A DNA stretch of 16,406 bases from DATECU01 sp035286745. GTDB lineage: Bacteria > Acidobacteriota > Vicinamibacteria > Fen-336. The DNA lies in the NCBI GenBank assembly GCA_035286745.1, contig DATECU010000325.1, positions 1-16,406 of the forward strand. Direction: 5' to 3'. Below the pieces are notes generated by a model. The model was not told the DNA's origin and did no database searches. It saw nothing but the letters and a program-made list of their open reading frames with translations. A program made the translations under genes and the position numbers. Of this stretch, positions 6,951 to 15,385 are shown piece after piece. The first letter of the stretch is position 1; each line of letters starts with the position of its first letter.

Positions 6951-7349
6951 ATGAACATGACCGATCCCGTCGCGGACATGCTGACCAGGCTCCGGAACGG
7001 AGTGCGGGCCAAGCTCTCCAAGGTGGACATCCCCTTCTCGAAGCTGAAGGGTGAGATCGCCCGGATCCTGAAGGACGAGGGCTACATCGCCAACTTCAAG
7101 CTGGTGGAGAACCCGCAGCAGGGGATGCTCCGGGTGTACCTCAAGTACGGCCCGGGCATGGAGCGGGTGATCACCGACCTGCAGCGGGTCAGCCGACCCG
7201 GCTGTCGGATCTACTGCGCCAAGGACCAGATCCCTCGCGTCTACGGTGGCCTGGGCATCAACATCGTGTCCACCTCTAGGGGCTTGATGACGGGCAGGTC
7301 CGCGGCCAGGGAAGGCGTCGGCGGCGAGATCCTCTGCAACGTCTGGTAA
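6951..7349 (+). CDS. rpsH: 30S ribosomal protein S8
   Basis: The 132-residue product begins MNMTDPVADMLTRLRNG, parallel to E. coli MSMQDPIADMLTRIRNG (130 residues), and ends STSRGLMTGRSAAREGVGGE. It also has VSRPGCRIYCAKDQIPRVYG. S8 binds the 16S central domain and in E. coli represses the spc operon by binding the start of rplE. ATG 6951 is favoured over ATG 6957 by this N-terminal match. The nearest AGGAG, at 6933-6937, is 13 nt away, so initiation may rely partly on coupling to rpsN. Confidence 0.96.
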   Translation: MNMTDPVADMLTRLRNGVRAKLSKVDIPFSKLKGEIARILKDEGYIANFKLVENPQQGMLRVYLKYGPGMERVITDLQRVSRPGCRIYCAKDQIPRVYGGLGINIVSTSRGLMTGRSAAREGVGGEILCNVW

Positions 7350-7359
7350 AGGAGTAGCC

Positions 7360-7908
7360 ATGTCTCGCGTTGGACGCAAGCCCATTCCGGTTCCCGGAGA
7401 GGTCAAGGTCTCGATCGGCGCCGCCGGTCTCGAGATCCAGGGCCCCAAAGGGAAGCTCAAGACCCCGGTGCCCCCGGGCATCTCCTTCCGCTTGGAGGGG
7501 GGGCAGCTCCAGTGCGCCCGCGCCAACGACGAACGCCAGCAGCGGGCGTTCCATGGTCTGGCGCGAGCCCTGGCCCAGAACGCGGTCAAGGGCGTGACCG
7601 AGGGTTTCAGCAAGGAGCTGGACATCGTGGGCGTCGGCTACAAGGCGCAGTTGGAGGGCAACAAGGTGGTGTTTGCCCTCGGCTACTCCCACCCCGTCGA
7701 GTTCCCCATCCCCGAGGGCATCAAGATCGCCGTGGATAAGCAGACCCGGCTCACCATCTCCGGCATCGACCGGCAACGGGTGGGTCAGGTGGCGGCCGAG
7801 ATCCGCAGCCTCCGCAAGCCCGACCCCTACAAGCAGAAGGGCATTCGCTACGTGGGTGAGGTGCTGAAGAAGAAGGCCGGCAAGGCGGGTGCCACCGGTG
7901 CCAAGTAA
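7360..7908 (+). CDS. rplF: 50S ribosomal protein L6
   Basis: The 182-residue product begins MSRVGRKPIPVPGEVKVSI, has the tandem-domain layout of L6 with GPKGKLKTPVPPGI in the first half, and the conserved KELDIVGVGYKAQLEGNKV, LGYSHPVEFPIPEGI and KPDPYKQKGIRYVGEVLKKK in the second. E. coli has 177 residues. L6 lies at the base of the stalk near the sarcin-ricin loop. AAAGGAG at 7348-7354, partly within the rpsH stop, is a good Shine-Dalgarno. It is followed by a 57-nt gap before rplR. Confidence 0.98.
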   Translation: MSRVGRKPIPVPGEVKVSIGAAGLEIQGPKGKLKTPVPPGISFRLEGGQLQCARANDERQQRAFHGLARALAQNAVKGVTEGFSKELDIVGVGYKAQLEGNKVVFALGYSHPVEFPIPEGIKIAVDKQTRLTISGIDRQRVGQVAAEIRSLRKPDPYKQKGIRYVGEVLKKKAGKAGATGAK

Positions 7909-7965
7909 GGCGGGGACGCCTGGGGCCGAGAAGGGCCCGCAGGGAACGCCCGCGAGGTTTCGAGG

Positions 7966-8331
7966 ATGAAGGTCAAGACCAAAGAGGACGTGAGGCAGCG
8001 GATCAAGGCCCGCATTCGGAGGAAGCTCTCCGGCAGCCCAGAGCGGCCGCGGCTGGCGGTGTTTCGCAGCCAGAGCCACATCTACGCCCAGGTGATCGAC
8101 GACGAGGCCGGTCGCACCCTGTGCGCCGCCTCCTCCCTGGACCAGGAGCTCAAGAGCAAGTGGAAGCGGGGCGCCAACGTGGCTGCGGCCCAGGCGGTGG
8201 GCCTGCTGATCGCCAACCGAGCCAAGGAGAAGGGGATCGCTGCCGTGGTCTTCGATCGCGGTGGCTTCCAGTACCACGGACGGGTCAAGGCCCTGGCCGA
8301 CGCCGCTCGCGAGGGCGGGCTCAGGTTCTGA
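7966..8331 (+). CDS. rplR: 50S ribosomal protein L18
   Basis: The 121-residue product starts MKVKTKEDVRQRIKARIRRK and contains SPERPRLAVFRSQSHIYAQV, DDEAGRTLCAASS, AAAQAVGLLIANRAKEKGIA and the C-terminal FDRGGFQYHGRVKALADAAR then EGGLRF. These are L18 signatures (E. coli 117). L18 binds 5S rRNA with L5. The upstream 57-nt gap is GC-rich and holds no clear element besides the purine-rich GAGG at the end, immediately before ATG 7966. Confidence 0.97.
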   Translation: MKVKTKEDVRQRIKARIRRKLSGSPERPRLAVFRSQSHIYAQVIDDEAGRTLCAASSLDQELKSKWKRGANVAAAQAVGLLIANRAKEKGIAAVVFDRGGFQYHGRVKALADAAREGGLRF

Positions 8332-8341
8332 GAAGGGTTCA

Positions 8342-8923
8342 ATGAAGCACTTGTTCGAGAAGATCGACGTGGGCAGCCTGGACCTCAAAGACCAGGTGGT
8401 GGCCATCAACCGGGTCACCAAGGTGGTGAAGGGAGGCAAGAACCTCTCCTTCAGCGCCCTGGTGGTGGTGGGCGACGGGTCGGGGCACGTGGGCTTCGGC
8501 ATGGGCAAGGCCCGCGAGGTGGCCTCGGCCATCAAGAAGGGCATCGAGGCGGCCAAGAAGAACATCGTGCGGGTGCCCCTGACCGACAAGGGGGCAACCA
8601 TCCCCCACACCGTCACCGGCCGCTTCGGCTCCGGCTGCGTGCTCTTGAAGCCGGCCTCTGAAGGTACCGGCGTCATCGCCGGCGGCGCGGTGAGAGCGGT
8701 GATTCAGGCGGCAGGCATCCAGAACATCCTGACCAAGAGCCTGGGCTCCACCACTGCGCATAACGTAGTGAAAGCGACGGTGGACGCGCTCTTGCGCCTG
8801 AAGCGCCCGGAGCGGGTGGCCCGGCTGCGCGGCAAGTCCATGGCCGAGCTGATGGGGACGCCGGAGGCGGTGCCGGAGGCGCCGGTTCCGGCTCCGGCAG
8901 CTCAGCCGGTGGCCGAAGCCTAG
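8342..8923 (+). CDS. rpsE: 30S ribosomal protein S5 with acidic Ala/Pro tail
   Basis: The 193-residue product has the S5 double-stranded-RNA-binding half (VVAINRVTKVVKGGKNLSFS, LVVVGDGSGHVGFGMGKARE) and the C-terminal half with GSGCVLLKPASEGTGVIAGG, AVRAVIQAAGIQNILTKSLG and HNVVKATVDALLRL. S5 lies at the mRNA entry site and affects decoding fidelity. E. coli S5 has 167 residues; here about 22 residues at the end form an Ala/Pro/Val/Glu tail (PEAVPEAPVPAPAAQP). ATG 8342 follows AGAAGGG. The same frame is open upstream inside rplR, but those residues are a shadow. Confidence 0.97.
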   Translation: MKHLFEKIDVGSLDLKDQVVAINRVTKVVKGGKNLSFSALVVVGDGSGHVGFGMGKAREVASAIKKGIEAAKKNIVRVPLTDKGATIPHTVTGRFGSGCVLLKPASEGTGVIAGGAVRAVIQAAGIQNILTKSLGSTTAHNVVKATVDALLRLKRPERVARLRGKSMAELMGTPEAVPEAPVPAPAAQPVAEA

Positions 8924-8941
8924 GGAGACGGAAGGAAGGTC

Positions 8942-9145
8942 ATGGCCAAGAAGAAGCAGGCGCCGGCCGCCGGCACCATCAAGATCAAGATGATCGGCAG
9001 CGTCATCGGCTGCCCCGAGAAGCAGCGCGAGACCGTGCGGGGCCTGGGCCTCCGCCGCATGCAGCAGGTGGTCGAGCGCAAGGACACGCCCGAGATCCGG
9101 GGGATGGTGAAGAAGATCCCCCACCTCGTGGCCATCGTTCAATGA
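8942..9145 (+). CDS. rpmD: 50S ribosomal protein L30
   Basis: The 67-residue product is L30, a small single-domain protein: TIKIKMIGSVIGCPEKQRET, VRGLGLRRMQQVVERKDTPE, and IRGMVKKIPHLVAIV. E. coli has 59 residues; the extra is a Lys/Ala lead (MAKKKQAPAAG). GGAGACGGAAGGAAGG precedes ATG 8942. It lies between rpsE and rplO as usual, but is followed by a wider 99-nt gap containing a strong hairpin. Confidence 0.95.
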   Translation: MAKKKQAPAAGTIKIKMIGSVIGCPEKQRETVRGLGLRRMQQVVERKDTPEIRGMVKKIPHLVAIVQ

Positions 9146-9185
9146 TCGACCGTCCGGGGCGCCGCATAACCCGAGCATCGGCTGT

Positions 9186-9211
9186 GGCCGGTGGCGCTTG
9201 GGGCACCGGCC
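9186..9211 (+). other. Perfect 8-bp GC-rich stem-loop between rpmD and rplO
   Basis: GGCCGGTG at 9186-9193 and CACCGGCC at 9204-9211 pair perfectly around a 10-nt loop. It lies in the 99-nt rpmD-rplO gap, ending 33 nt before the rplO start. What follows is GC-rich (GCGTCGCAGACGG) with no T-run, so it is not a standard intrinsic terminator. Possible roles are mRNA processing or stability, or a binding site for a ribosomal protein repressor; none is shown. No start codon in this gap gives an L30- or L15-like extension. Confidence 0.6.
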
Positions 9212-9244
9212 GCGTCGCAGACGGTGCGGAGTAGGGGGATCACG

Positions 9245-9694
9245 GTGGGTCTTCACAATCTGAAGCCGGCCCGGGGCGCGGTCCGGGGACGCAAGCGGGT
9301 GGGCCGCGGGCCGGGGAGCGGCCTGGGCAAGACGTCGGGACGGGGCGAGAAAGGTCAGAAGAGCCGCAGCGGCTTCAGCCAGAAGCCGGGCTTCGAAGGT
9401 GGCCAGATGCCCCTGCACCGCCGGGTGCCGAAGCGCGGCTTCACCAACGCTCGCTTCCGCAAGGAGTACTCGCTGGTGAACCTGGCCCGCCTCGACGGCT
9501 TCGAGGCGGGGACCATCGTAACCCCCGAGGTGCTGCTGGAACGGGGTGTGATCCGCAAGCTCCGAGACGGGGTCAAGGTGCTGGCCAAGGGTGCGCTCAC
9601 CAAGGCGCTCACGGTGCGGGCCCACAAGTTCAGCGCCAAGGCCCAGGAGGCCATTGCCGGAGCCGGGGGCAAGGCCGAGGTCATCGAAGCTTGA
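9245..9694 (+). CDS. rplO: 50S ribosomal protein L15
   Basis: The 149-residue product begins MGLHNLKPARGAVRGRKRVG and continues RGPGSGLGKTSGRGEKGQKS, FEGGQMPLHRRVPKRGFTN, the glycine/arginine-rich extension that penetrates 23S rRNA. The globular C-terminus has TVRAHKFSAKAQEAIAGAGG. E. coli has 144 residues. GTG 9245 is selected because AGGGGG at 9233-9238 lies 6 nt upstream and the N-terminus then aligns with E. coli MRLNTLSPAEG. The frame stays open to 9191 but the extra residues are not L15-like. Confidence 0.93.
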   Translation: MGLHNLKPARGAVRGRKRVGRGPGSGLGKTSGRGEKGQKSRSGFSQKPGFEGGQMPLHRRVPKRGFTNARFRKEYSLVNLARLDGFEAGTIVTPEVLLERGVIRKLRDGVKVLAKGALTKALTVRAHKFSAKAQEAIAGAGGKAEVIEA

Positions 9695-9717
9695 CACGCG
9701 AGGTGAGGGCTTAAGCC

Positions 9718-11121
9718 ATGCTGCAGAGCCTCAGGAACATCTGGGACGTCCCCGACCTCAGGAAGAGGGTGCTCTTCACCCTCGGCTTGCTGGCCGTGTA
9801 CCGCCTCGGCAACCACGTCCCCACCCCGGGCATCAACGCCCAGGCGCTGATCGATTTCTTCGACCAGAATCGGGGCAACTGGTTCGGCCTGGTGGACATG
9901 TTCTCCGGCGGCAACCTGGCCCGGGTCACCATCTTCGCCCTGGGGATCATGCCGTACATCTCGGCCTCCATCATCCTGCAGCTGCTGACCGTGGTCTGGC
10001 CCTACCTGGAGAAGCTGTCCAAGGAAGGCGAGTTGGGCCGGCGCAAGATCACCCAGTACACACGGTACGGCACCATCCTGCTCTCCGTCATCCAGTCTCT
10101 CGGCATCGCCGCCTACCTGGAGCGAATGACGCTGTCCGAGAAGTTCAGGATCGTGGACAGCCCCGGCCTCGGCTTCAAGCTGATGACGGTCATCACCCTG
10201 ACCACCGGCACCGCCTTCATCATGTGGCTGGGTGAGCAGATCACCGAGCGCGGGATCGGGAACGGCATGAGCCTCTTGATCTTCGCCGGCATCGTGGTGG
10301 GCTTCCCGAGCGCCCTGATCGACACCGCGCAGCGGATCGGCCGCAGCGATCTGTCGCTGTTCGCCGCCCTGGTCCTGGTGACCATGATGGTGGTGGTAGT
10401 GGGGGTGATCGTCTTCGTCGAACGAGGGCAGCGGCGCATCACCGTGCAATACGCCAAGCGGGTGGTGGGCCGCCGCATGTACGGCGGGCAGTCCACCCAT
10501 CTGCCGCTCCGGGTCAACACCTCGGGCGTGATCCCGGTGATCTTCGCCTCCTCGATCATCGCCTTCCCGCAGACCATCGCCTCCTTCTTTCAGGCCAACA
10601 ACCCCTGGATGAGAGCGCTGTCCGAGCAGCTCACCTGGGGCATGCCGCTTTACAACCTGCTCTACATCTCCTTCATCATCTTCTTCTGCTACTTCTACAC
10701 CGCCATCGTCTTCAACCCCGACGATGTGGCCGAGAACATGCGAAAGTACGGGGGGTTCATCCCCGGCATTCGGCCCGGCAAGAAGACGGCGGAGTACTTG
10801 GACCACATCCTGGGCCGGATCACCTTCGGGGGAGCCATCTACCTGGCGATCATCGCCATCCTGCCCGAGTTCCTGTACACCGGGTTCAAGGTGGCGCCGA
10901 TTCCGGTGATCGGGGCTCCGCTGGACATGTTCTTCACCGAGAACGGCCTGTCCTGGATCACCGAAGGTCTGGGGGTCAACTTCTACTTCGGCGGCACCTC
11001 GCTGCTGATCGTGGTGGGCGTGGCCATGGACACGGTGGCCCAGGTGGAGGCGCAGCTTGTCATGCGCCACTACGAGGGCTTCACGGGCAAGGGAGGTCGG
11101 AGAATTCGTGGCCGACGCTAG
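9718..11121 (+). CDS. secY: Preprotein translocase channel SecY
   Basis: The 467-residue product is SecY, the ten-helix core of the SecYEG export channel. It begins MLQSLRNIWDVPDLRKRVLF, with TM1 at about residues 15-35 and NHVPTPGINAQAL after it. The plug region reads GLVDMFSGGNLARVTIFALG and TM2 follows with IMPYISASIILQLL. GNGMSLLIFAGIVVG and the cytosolic loop FIPGIRPGKKTAEYL, with the conserved arginine at about 352, needed for SecA function, are present. E. coli SecY has 443 residues. GAGGTGAGGG lies upstream of ATG 9718. Its 3' end overlaps adk by 14 nt. Confidence 0.98.
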   Translation: MLQSLRNIWDVPDLRKRVLFTLGLLAVYRLGNHVPTPGINAQALIDFFDQNRGNWFGLVDMFSGGNLARVTIFALGIMPYISASIILQLLTVVWPYLEKLSKEGELGRRKITQYTRYGTILLSVIQSLGIAAYLERMTLSEKFRIVDSPGLGFKLMTVITLTTGTAFIMWLGEQITERGIGNGMSLLIFAGIVVGFPSALIDTAQRIGRSDLSLFAALVLVTMMVVVVGVIVFVERGQRRITVQYAKRVVGRRMYGGQSTHLPLRVNTSGVIPVIFASSIIAFPQTIASFFQANNPWMRALSEQLTWGMPLYNLLYISFIIFFCYFYTAIVFNPDDVAENMRKYGGFIPGIRPGKKTAEYLDHILGRITFGGAIYLAIIAILPEFLYTGFKVAPIPVIGAPLDMFFTENGLSWITEGLGVNFYFGGTSLLIVVGVAMDTVAQVEAQLVMRHYEGFTGKGGRRIRGRR

Positions 11122-11794
11122 TGCGCTGAGCGGCGCCGATAACCGCAAGCGCGTGGTCTTCCTGGGCCCTCCGGGGGCCGGGAAGGGGACGCAGGCCGAG
11201 CGCCTGGCCGCTCACCTGGGATTGCCTCGGGTGTCGACCGGGGACATTCTGCGGGAGGCGATTGCCCAGGGCTCGCCGCTCGGCCAGCAGGCCGCGCCGC
11301 TCATCGAGAAGGGCCAGTTGGTCCCCGACGAGCTTCTGATCGGGATCATTCGTGAGCGGCTGCTGGCGCCCGACTGCGCTCCCGGCTACGTCCTGGACGG
11401 CTTTCCGAGGACGCTGGGCCAGGCCGAGAGCTTCGCCGGGATGGTGAGGGGAGGGGCCGCCGCGCTCTTGGTGTTCGATGTCGAGGTACCGCGCGCGGAG
11501 CTCTTGCGGCGACTCTCGGGCCGGCGCTGGTGCCCGGCCTGCCAGGCCACCTATCACCTCGACAACAAGCCCCCTCGCGTCGACTCGACCTGCGATCAAT
11601 GCGGTGCCCGGCTCATCCAGCGTGAGGACGACAAGGAAGAGTCGGTGGCCCGGCGGTTGGACGTCTACGACCAGCGGACGGCTCCGCTGCGCGAGTACTA
11701 CGAGACTCGCTCCCGCTTCCATCACATCGACGGCCATCGTCCGGTGGAGACGGTCTTCCAGGATCTCCGGCGCATCCTCCAGGAGCGGGCATGA
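11108..11794 (+). CDS. adk: Adenylate kinase with zinc-binding LID
   Basis: The 228-residue product interconverts ATP and AMP with two ADP. The P-loop is GPPGAGKGTQ at residues 20-29. VSTGDILREAI and VLDGFPRTLGQAESF form the AMP-binding and core segments. The LID carries C142-x2-C145-x16-C162-x2-C165, the structural zinc site found in many non-enteric adenylate kinases, and is followed by RLDVYDQRTAPLREYY. E. coli Adk (214) lacks the zinc site. No ATG fits; GTG 11108 is supported by GGAGGT at 11092-11097 and lies inside the end of secY. The TGA overlaps map (ATGA). Confidence 0.94.
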   Translation: MADASALSGADNRKRVVFLGPPGAGKGTQAERLAAHLGLPRVSTGDILREAIAQGSPLGQQAAPLIEKGQLVPDELLIGIIRERLLAPDCAPGYVLDGFPRTLGQAESFAGMVRGGAAALLVFDVEVPRAELLRRLSGRRWCPACQATYHLDNKPPRVDSTCDQCGARLIQREDDKEESVARRLDVYDQRTAPLREYYETRSRFHHIDGHRPVETVFQDLRRILQERA

Positions 11795-12579
11795 CGGTTC
11801 AGAAGTCCTGGATCGAGCTGAACAAGATGCACCGCGCCAACGTCATCGTGACCGAGGTGCTGGAGGCTCTGGCCCAGGCCTGCCAGCCGGGGGTGAAGAC
11901 CCGCGAGCTGGACAAGATCGCCCGCGACATGCTGGCCAAGGCCGGAGCCCGCTCGGCGTTCCTCGGCTATCGGGGCCGCAGCGACCGCCCCTTTCCGGCC
12001 ACCGTGTGCGTCTCCATCAACGAACAGGTGGTCCACGGGATCCCCGGCGATCGCACGCTGGAACCCGGGGACATCGTTAGCCTCGACTTCGGCTGCGTCG
12101 TGGACGGCTACTTCGGCGACGCCGCGCGAACGGTGGCGGTGGGCAAGATCTCCGAGCAGGCGACCCGTTTGATGGGGATCACCCAGGAGGCGTTGCGACT
12201 CGCCATCGATCTCTGCCGGCCCGGCAAGCGGGTGGGTGACCTGGGTCATGCGATCCAGAGCTACGCCGAGGCCCACGGCTACTCGGTGGTGCGGGAGTTC
12301 GTGGGCCACGGGATCGGCACCAGCCTCCACGAGGAGCCCCAGGTGCCCAACTACGGTCCCGCTGGCCGGCGCGAGCGGCTGCTGCCGGGCATGGTTCTCG
12401 CCATCGAGCCCATGGTCAATTGCGGCCGGGCGGACGTGAAGACGCTGAAGGATGGCTGGACGGCGGTCACCGTGGACCGAAGCCTCTCCGCGCATTTCGA
12501 GGAGAGCGTGGCGGTGACGGCCCTGGGCCCCTGGGTGCTCTCCGAGCCTTACCCCTACGCCGAGGCGGCTCATGGCTGA
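11791..12579 (+). CDS. map: Methionine aminopeptidase, type I
   Basis: The 262-residue enzyme removes initiator methionine from nascent proteins. The five metal ligands are all present: D99 (SLDFG), D110 (GDAART), H173 (VGHGIG), E206 (AIEPM) and E237 (HFEESV), with H82 (VVHGIPG) in the substrate pocket. Length matches E. coli (264) and there is no N-terminal zinc-finger extension, so it is a type Ia enzyme. ATG 11791 overlaps the adk stop. The gene is coupled to both neighbours: its 3' end overlaps infA by 8 nt. Confidence 0.97.
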   Translation: MTVQKSWIELNKMHRANVIVTEVLEALAQACQPGVKTRELDKIARDMLAKAGARSAFLGYRGRSDRPFPATVCVSINEQVVHGIPGDRTLEPGDIVSLDFGCVVDGYFGDAARTVAVGKISEQATRLMGITQEALRLAIDLCRPGKRVGDLGHAIQSYAEAHGYSVVREFVGHGIGTSLHEEPQVPNYGPAGRRERLLPGMVLAIEPMVNCGRADVKTLKDGWTAVTVDRSLSAHFEESVAVTALGPWVLSEPYPYAEAAHG

Positions 12580-12793
12580 GGCGGAGCGGGACGTGATGGT
12601 GGTGAACGCCCGGGTGATCGAGGGATTGCCCAACGCGATGTACCGGGTCGAGCTGGAGACCGAGAAGAGGGGCCAGGCGCTGGTGCACCTGGCTGGCGGG
12701 TCGAGTCTGCTCCGGGTGTTGCCGGGAGACGGGGTGGTGGTGGAGCTCATGCCCTACGACATGGGCCGCGGACGTATCGTGAGGCGGCGTTAG
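12572..12793 (+). CDS. infA: Translation initiation factor IF-1, divergent
   Basis: The 73-residue product is an OB-fold IF-1 by position (map-infA-rpmJ) and by IEGLPNAMYRVELE and VELMPYDMGRGRIVRRR. IF-1 binds the 30S A site with IF-2 and IF-3. It is atypical. The near-universal basic segment HISGKMRKNYIRI is replaced by HLAGGSSLLRV, which is about two residues shorter and loses the KMRKN lysines and arginine that reach 16S helix 44 in known structures. Only the later arginine remains. Other frames show no better match, so a simple frameshift does not explain it. ATG 12572 has GAGG 6 nt upstream and overlaps map by 8 nt. Confidence 0.88.
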   Translation: MAEAERDVMVVNARVIEGLPNAMYRVELETEKRGQALVHLAGGSSLLRVLPGDGVVVELMPYDMGRGRIVRRR

Positions 12794-12820
12794 GTTTTCG
12801 GTAGGCAGCGAGGAACGAAC

Positions 12821-12934
12821 GTGAAAGTAAGGTCGTCGGTCAGAAAGATCTGCGTCAAGTGCAAGGTGGTGCGCCGGCACGGAGTGGTGCGGATCATCTG
12901 CAGCAATCAGAAGCACAAGCAGAGGCAGGGGTAA
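12821..12934 (+). CDS. rpmJ: 50S ribosomal protein L36, zinc form
   Basis: This 37-residue gene starts at GTG 12821 and ends in TAA at 12932-12934. The product begins MKVRSSVRKICVKCKVVRRH and ends HKQRQG. C11, C14, C27 and H32 form the zinc-ribbon site of the C+ type L36. Family members have 37-38 residues. L36 is the smallest 50S protein, placed late near the L7/L12 stalk base. GAGGAAC at 12810-12816 gives the ribosome binding site. It lies 27 nt after infA and only three bases before rpsM, so there is no room for an E. coli-type S4-binding leader at rpsM. Confidence 0.95.
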   Translation: MKVRSSVRKICVKCKVVRRHGVVRIICSNQKHKQRQG

Positions 12935-12937
12935 GCC

Positions 12938-13309
12938 ATGGCACGCATCGCAGGCATTGACCTTCCGCGACAGAAGCGCGTCGAGGTGGGCCTCACCTAC
13001 ATCTACGGGATCGGCGTCACCCGGAGCAACAAGATCCTGAGCCAGGCCGGCATTGACCCCAACATGCGGGTCAAGGACCTGTCGGAGGAGGAGGCCAGCC
13101 GCATCGCCAAGATCATCGAGGCCGAGGGTAGCGTGGAGGGCGATCTTCGCAAGGACATCGCCATGAACGTGAAGCGGCTGATGGAGATCGGCTCCTATCG
13201 TGGGATGCGCCATCGGCGCAACCTACCGGTCCGCGGCCAGAGGACCCACACCAATGCCCGCACGCGGAAGGGCCCCCGCCGGGCCATGATCCGGGCCAAG
13301 AAGGCTTAG
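12938..13309 (+). CDS. rpsM: 30S ribosomal protein S13
   Basis: The 123-residue product begins MARIAGIDLPRQKRVEVGLT and has YIYGIGVTRSNKILSQAGI (helix-two-turn-helix region), KRLMEIGSYRGMRHRRNLPV and the basic tail RGQRTHTNARTRKGPRRAMI. E. coli has 118 residues. S13 in the 30S head forms bridges B1a and B1b, and its tail touches P-site tRNA. It opens the classical alpha operon set, but follows rpmJ with a three-base gap, so it is likely on the same transcript. AGGGGTAAGCC precedes the ATG. Confidence 0.98.
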   Translation: MARIAGIDLPRQKRVEVGLTYIYGIGVTRSNKILSQAGIDPNMRVKDLSEEEASRIAKIIEAEGSVEGDLRKDIAMNVKRLMEIGSYRGMRHRRNLPVRGQRTHTNARTRKGPRRAMIRAKKA

Positions 13310-13320
13310 GAGACTCGAGG

Positions 13321-13722
<402 letters not shown>

Positions 13723-13733
13723 GGAGCGAGAAA

Positions 13734-14369
13734 GTGGCGAGATACACCGGTTCCGTCTGCCGTCTTTGCCGCCGTGAAGGGATGAAGCTGTTCCTCAAGG
13801 GCGACCGCTGCTTCACGGAGAAGTGCGCCATCGAGAAGCGCAACTACGCCCCCGGCCAGCACGGCAAGGGCGGGCGCATCAAGAGCAAGCTGCAAGGCTA
13901 CGGCCTGCAACTCCGGGAAAAGCAGAAGACCAAGCGTCTTTACGGGATGATCGAGGGTCAGTTCCGTCTCACCTTCGATCGGGCCGCCCAGGAGAAGGGG
14001 GTGGTGGGCGAGACCCTGCTCAACAAGCTGGAGCGGAGGCTCGACAACGTCATCTACCGATTGGGCTTCGGAGGCTCGCGGGCGCAGGCGCGCCAGTTGG
14101 TGCGCCACGGCCACGTGCGGGTGAACGACAAGAAGCTCAACATCCCCTCCTTCCAGGTGAAGCAGGGCGACCTGATCTCGCTGTCCGCTCGGGCCGGCAA
14201 GAACGCTCTGGTTCAGCAGGCGGTGGAGTCGGTCAAGGGTCGGGGCGTGCCCAAGTGGCTGGAGTTGGACGCCGCCGGAATGAAGGGCAAGGTCCTGTCG
14301 ACTCCCGCCCGGGACGACGTGAACTTCCCCATCCAGGAGCAGCTCATCGTCGAGCTGTACTCGAAGTAA
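13734..14369 (+). CDS. rpsD: 30S ribosomal protein S4, zinc-binding form
   Basis: The 211-residue product begins MARYTGSVCRLCRREGMKLF. C9, C12, C26 and C31 match the zinc site described for Thermus S4; E. coli S4 (206) lacks the full set. The S4 RNA-binding domain follows: LERRLDNVIYRLGFGGSRAQ, ARQLVRHGHVRVNDKKLNIP. The C-terminus ends FPIQEQLIVELYSK. S4 is a primary 16S binder at the 5' domain and in E. coli represses the alpha operon. GTG 13734 is chosen because AGGGAG at 13721-13726 is 7 nt upstream; the upstream open frame is a shadow of rpsK. Confidence 0.97.
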   Translation: MARYTGSVCRLCRREGMKLFLKGDRCFTEKCAIEKRNYAPGQHGKGGRIKSKLQGYGLQLREKQKTKRLYGMIEGQFRLTFDRAAQEKGVVGETLLNKLERRLDNVIYRLGFGGSRAQARQLVRHGHVRVNDKKLNIPSFQVKQGDLISLSARAGKNALVQQAVESVKGRGVPKWLELDAAGMKGKVLSTPARDDVNFPIQEQLIVELYSK

Positions 14370-14388
14370 GAGGAAGGACGGTCACAGA

Positions 14389-15381
<993 letters not shown>

Positions 15382-15385
15382 AGGC

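Noticed and set aside
7909..7965. A hairpin in the rplF-rplR gap (GGGCC / GGCCC segments)
   Set aside because: The pairings are short and overlapping in very GC-rich sequence. No convincing single structure or T-run was seen.
7276..9697. Two long - strand open frames (466 and 452 codons) across rplF-rplR-rpsE and rpsE-rplO
   Set aside because: Both are antisense to well-conserved ribosomal genes and have skewed, low-complexity composition.
9355..11148. A 597-codon open frame on the - strand across rplO and secY
   Set aside because: It is antisense to two clearly conserved genes. Its product is His/Asp/Gly-rich low-complexity sequence typical of antisense frames in high-GC DNA.
12680..12720. 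A possible frameshift explaining the odd IF-1 loop
   Set aside because: Alternative frames through this stretch give Cys/Trp-rich sequence unlike IF-1, and the normal frame resumes conserved sequence on both sides without a shift.
12935..12937. An S4-binding alpha-operon leader before rpsM
   Set aside because: Only three bases separate rpmJ from rpsM, leaving no room for the E. coli-type pseudoknot in a spacer.
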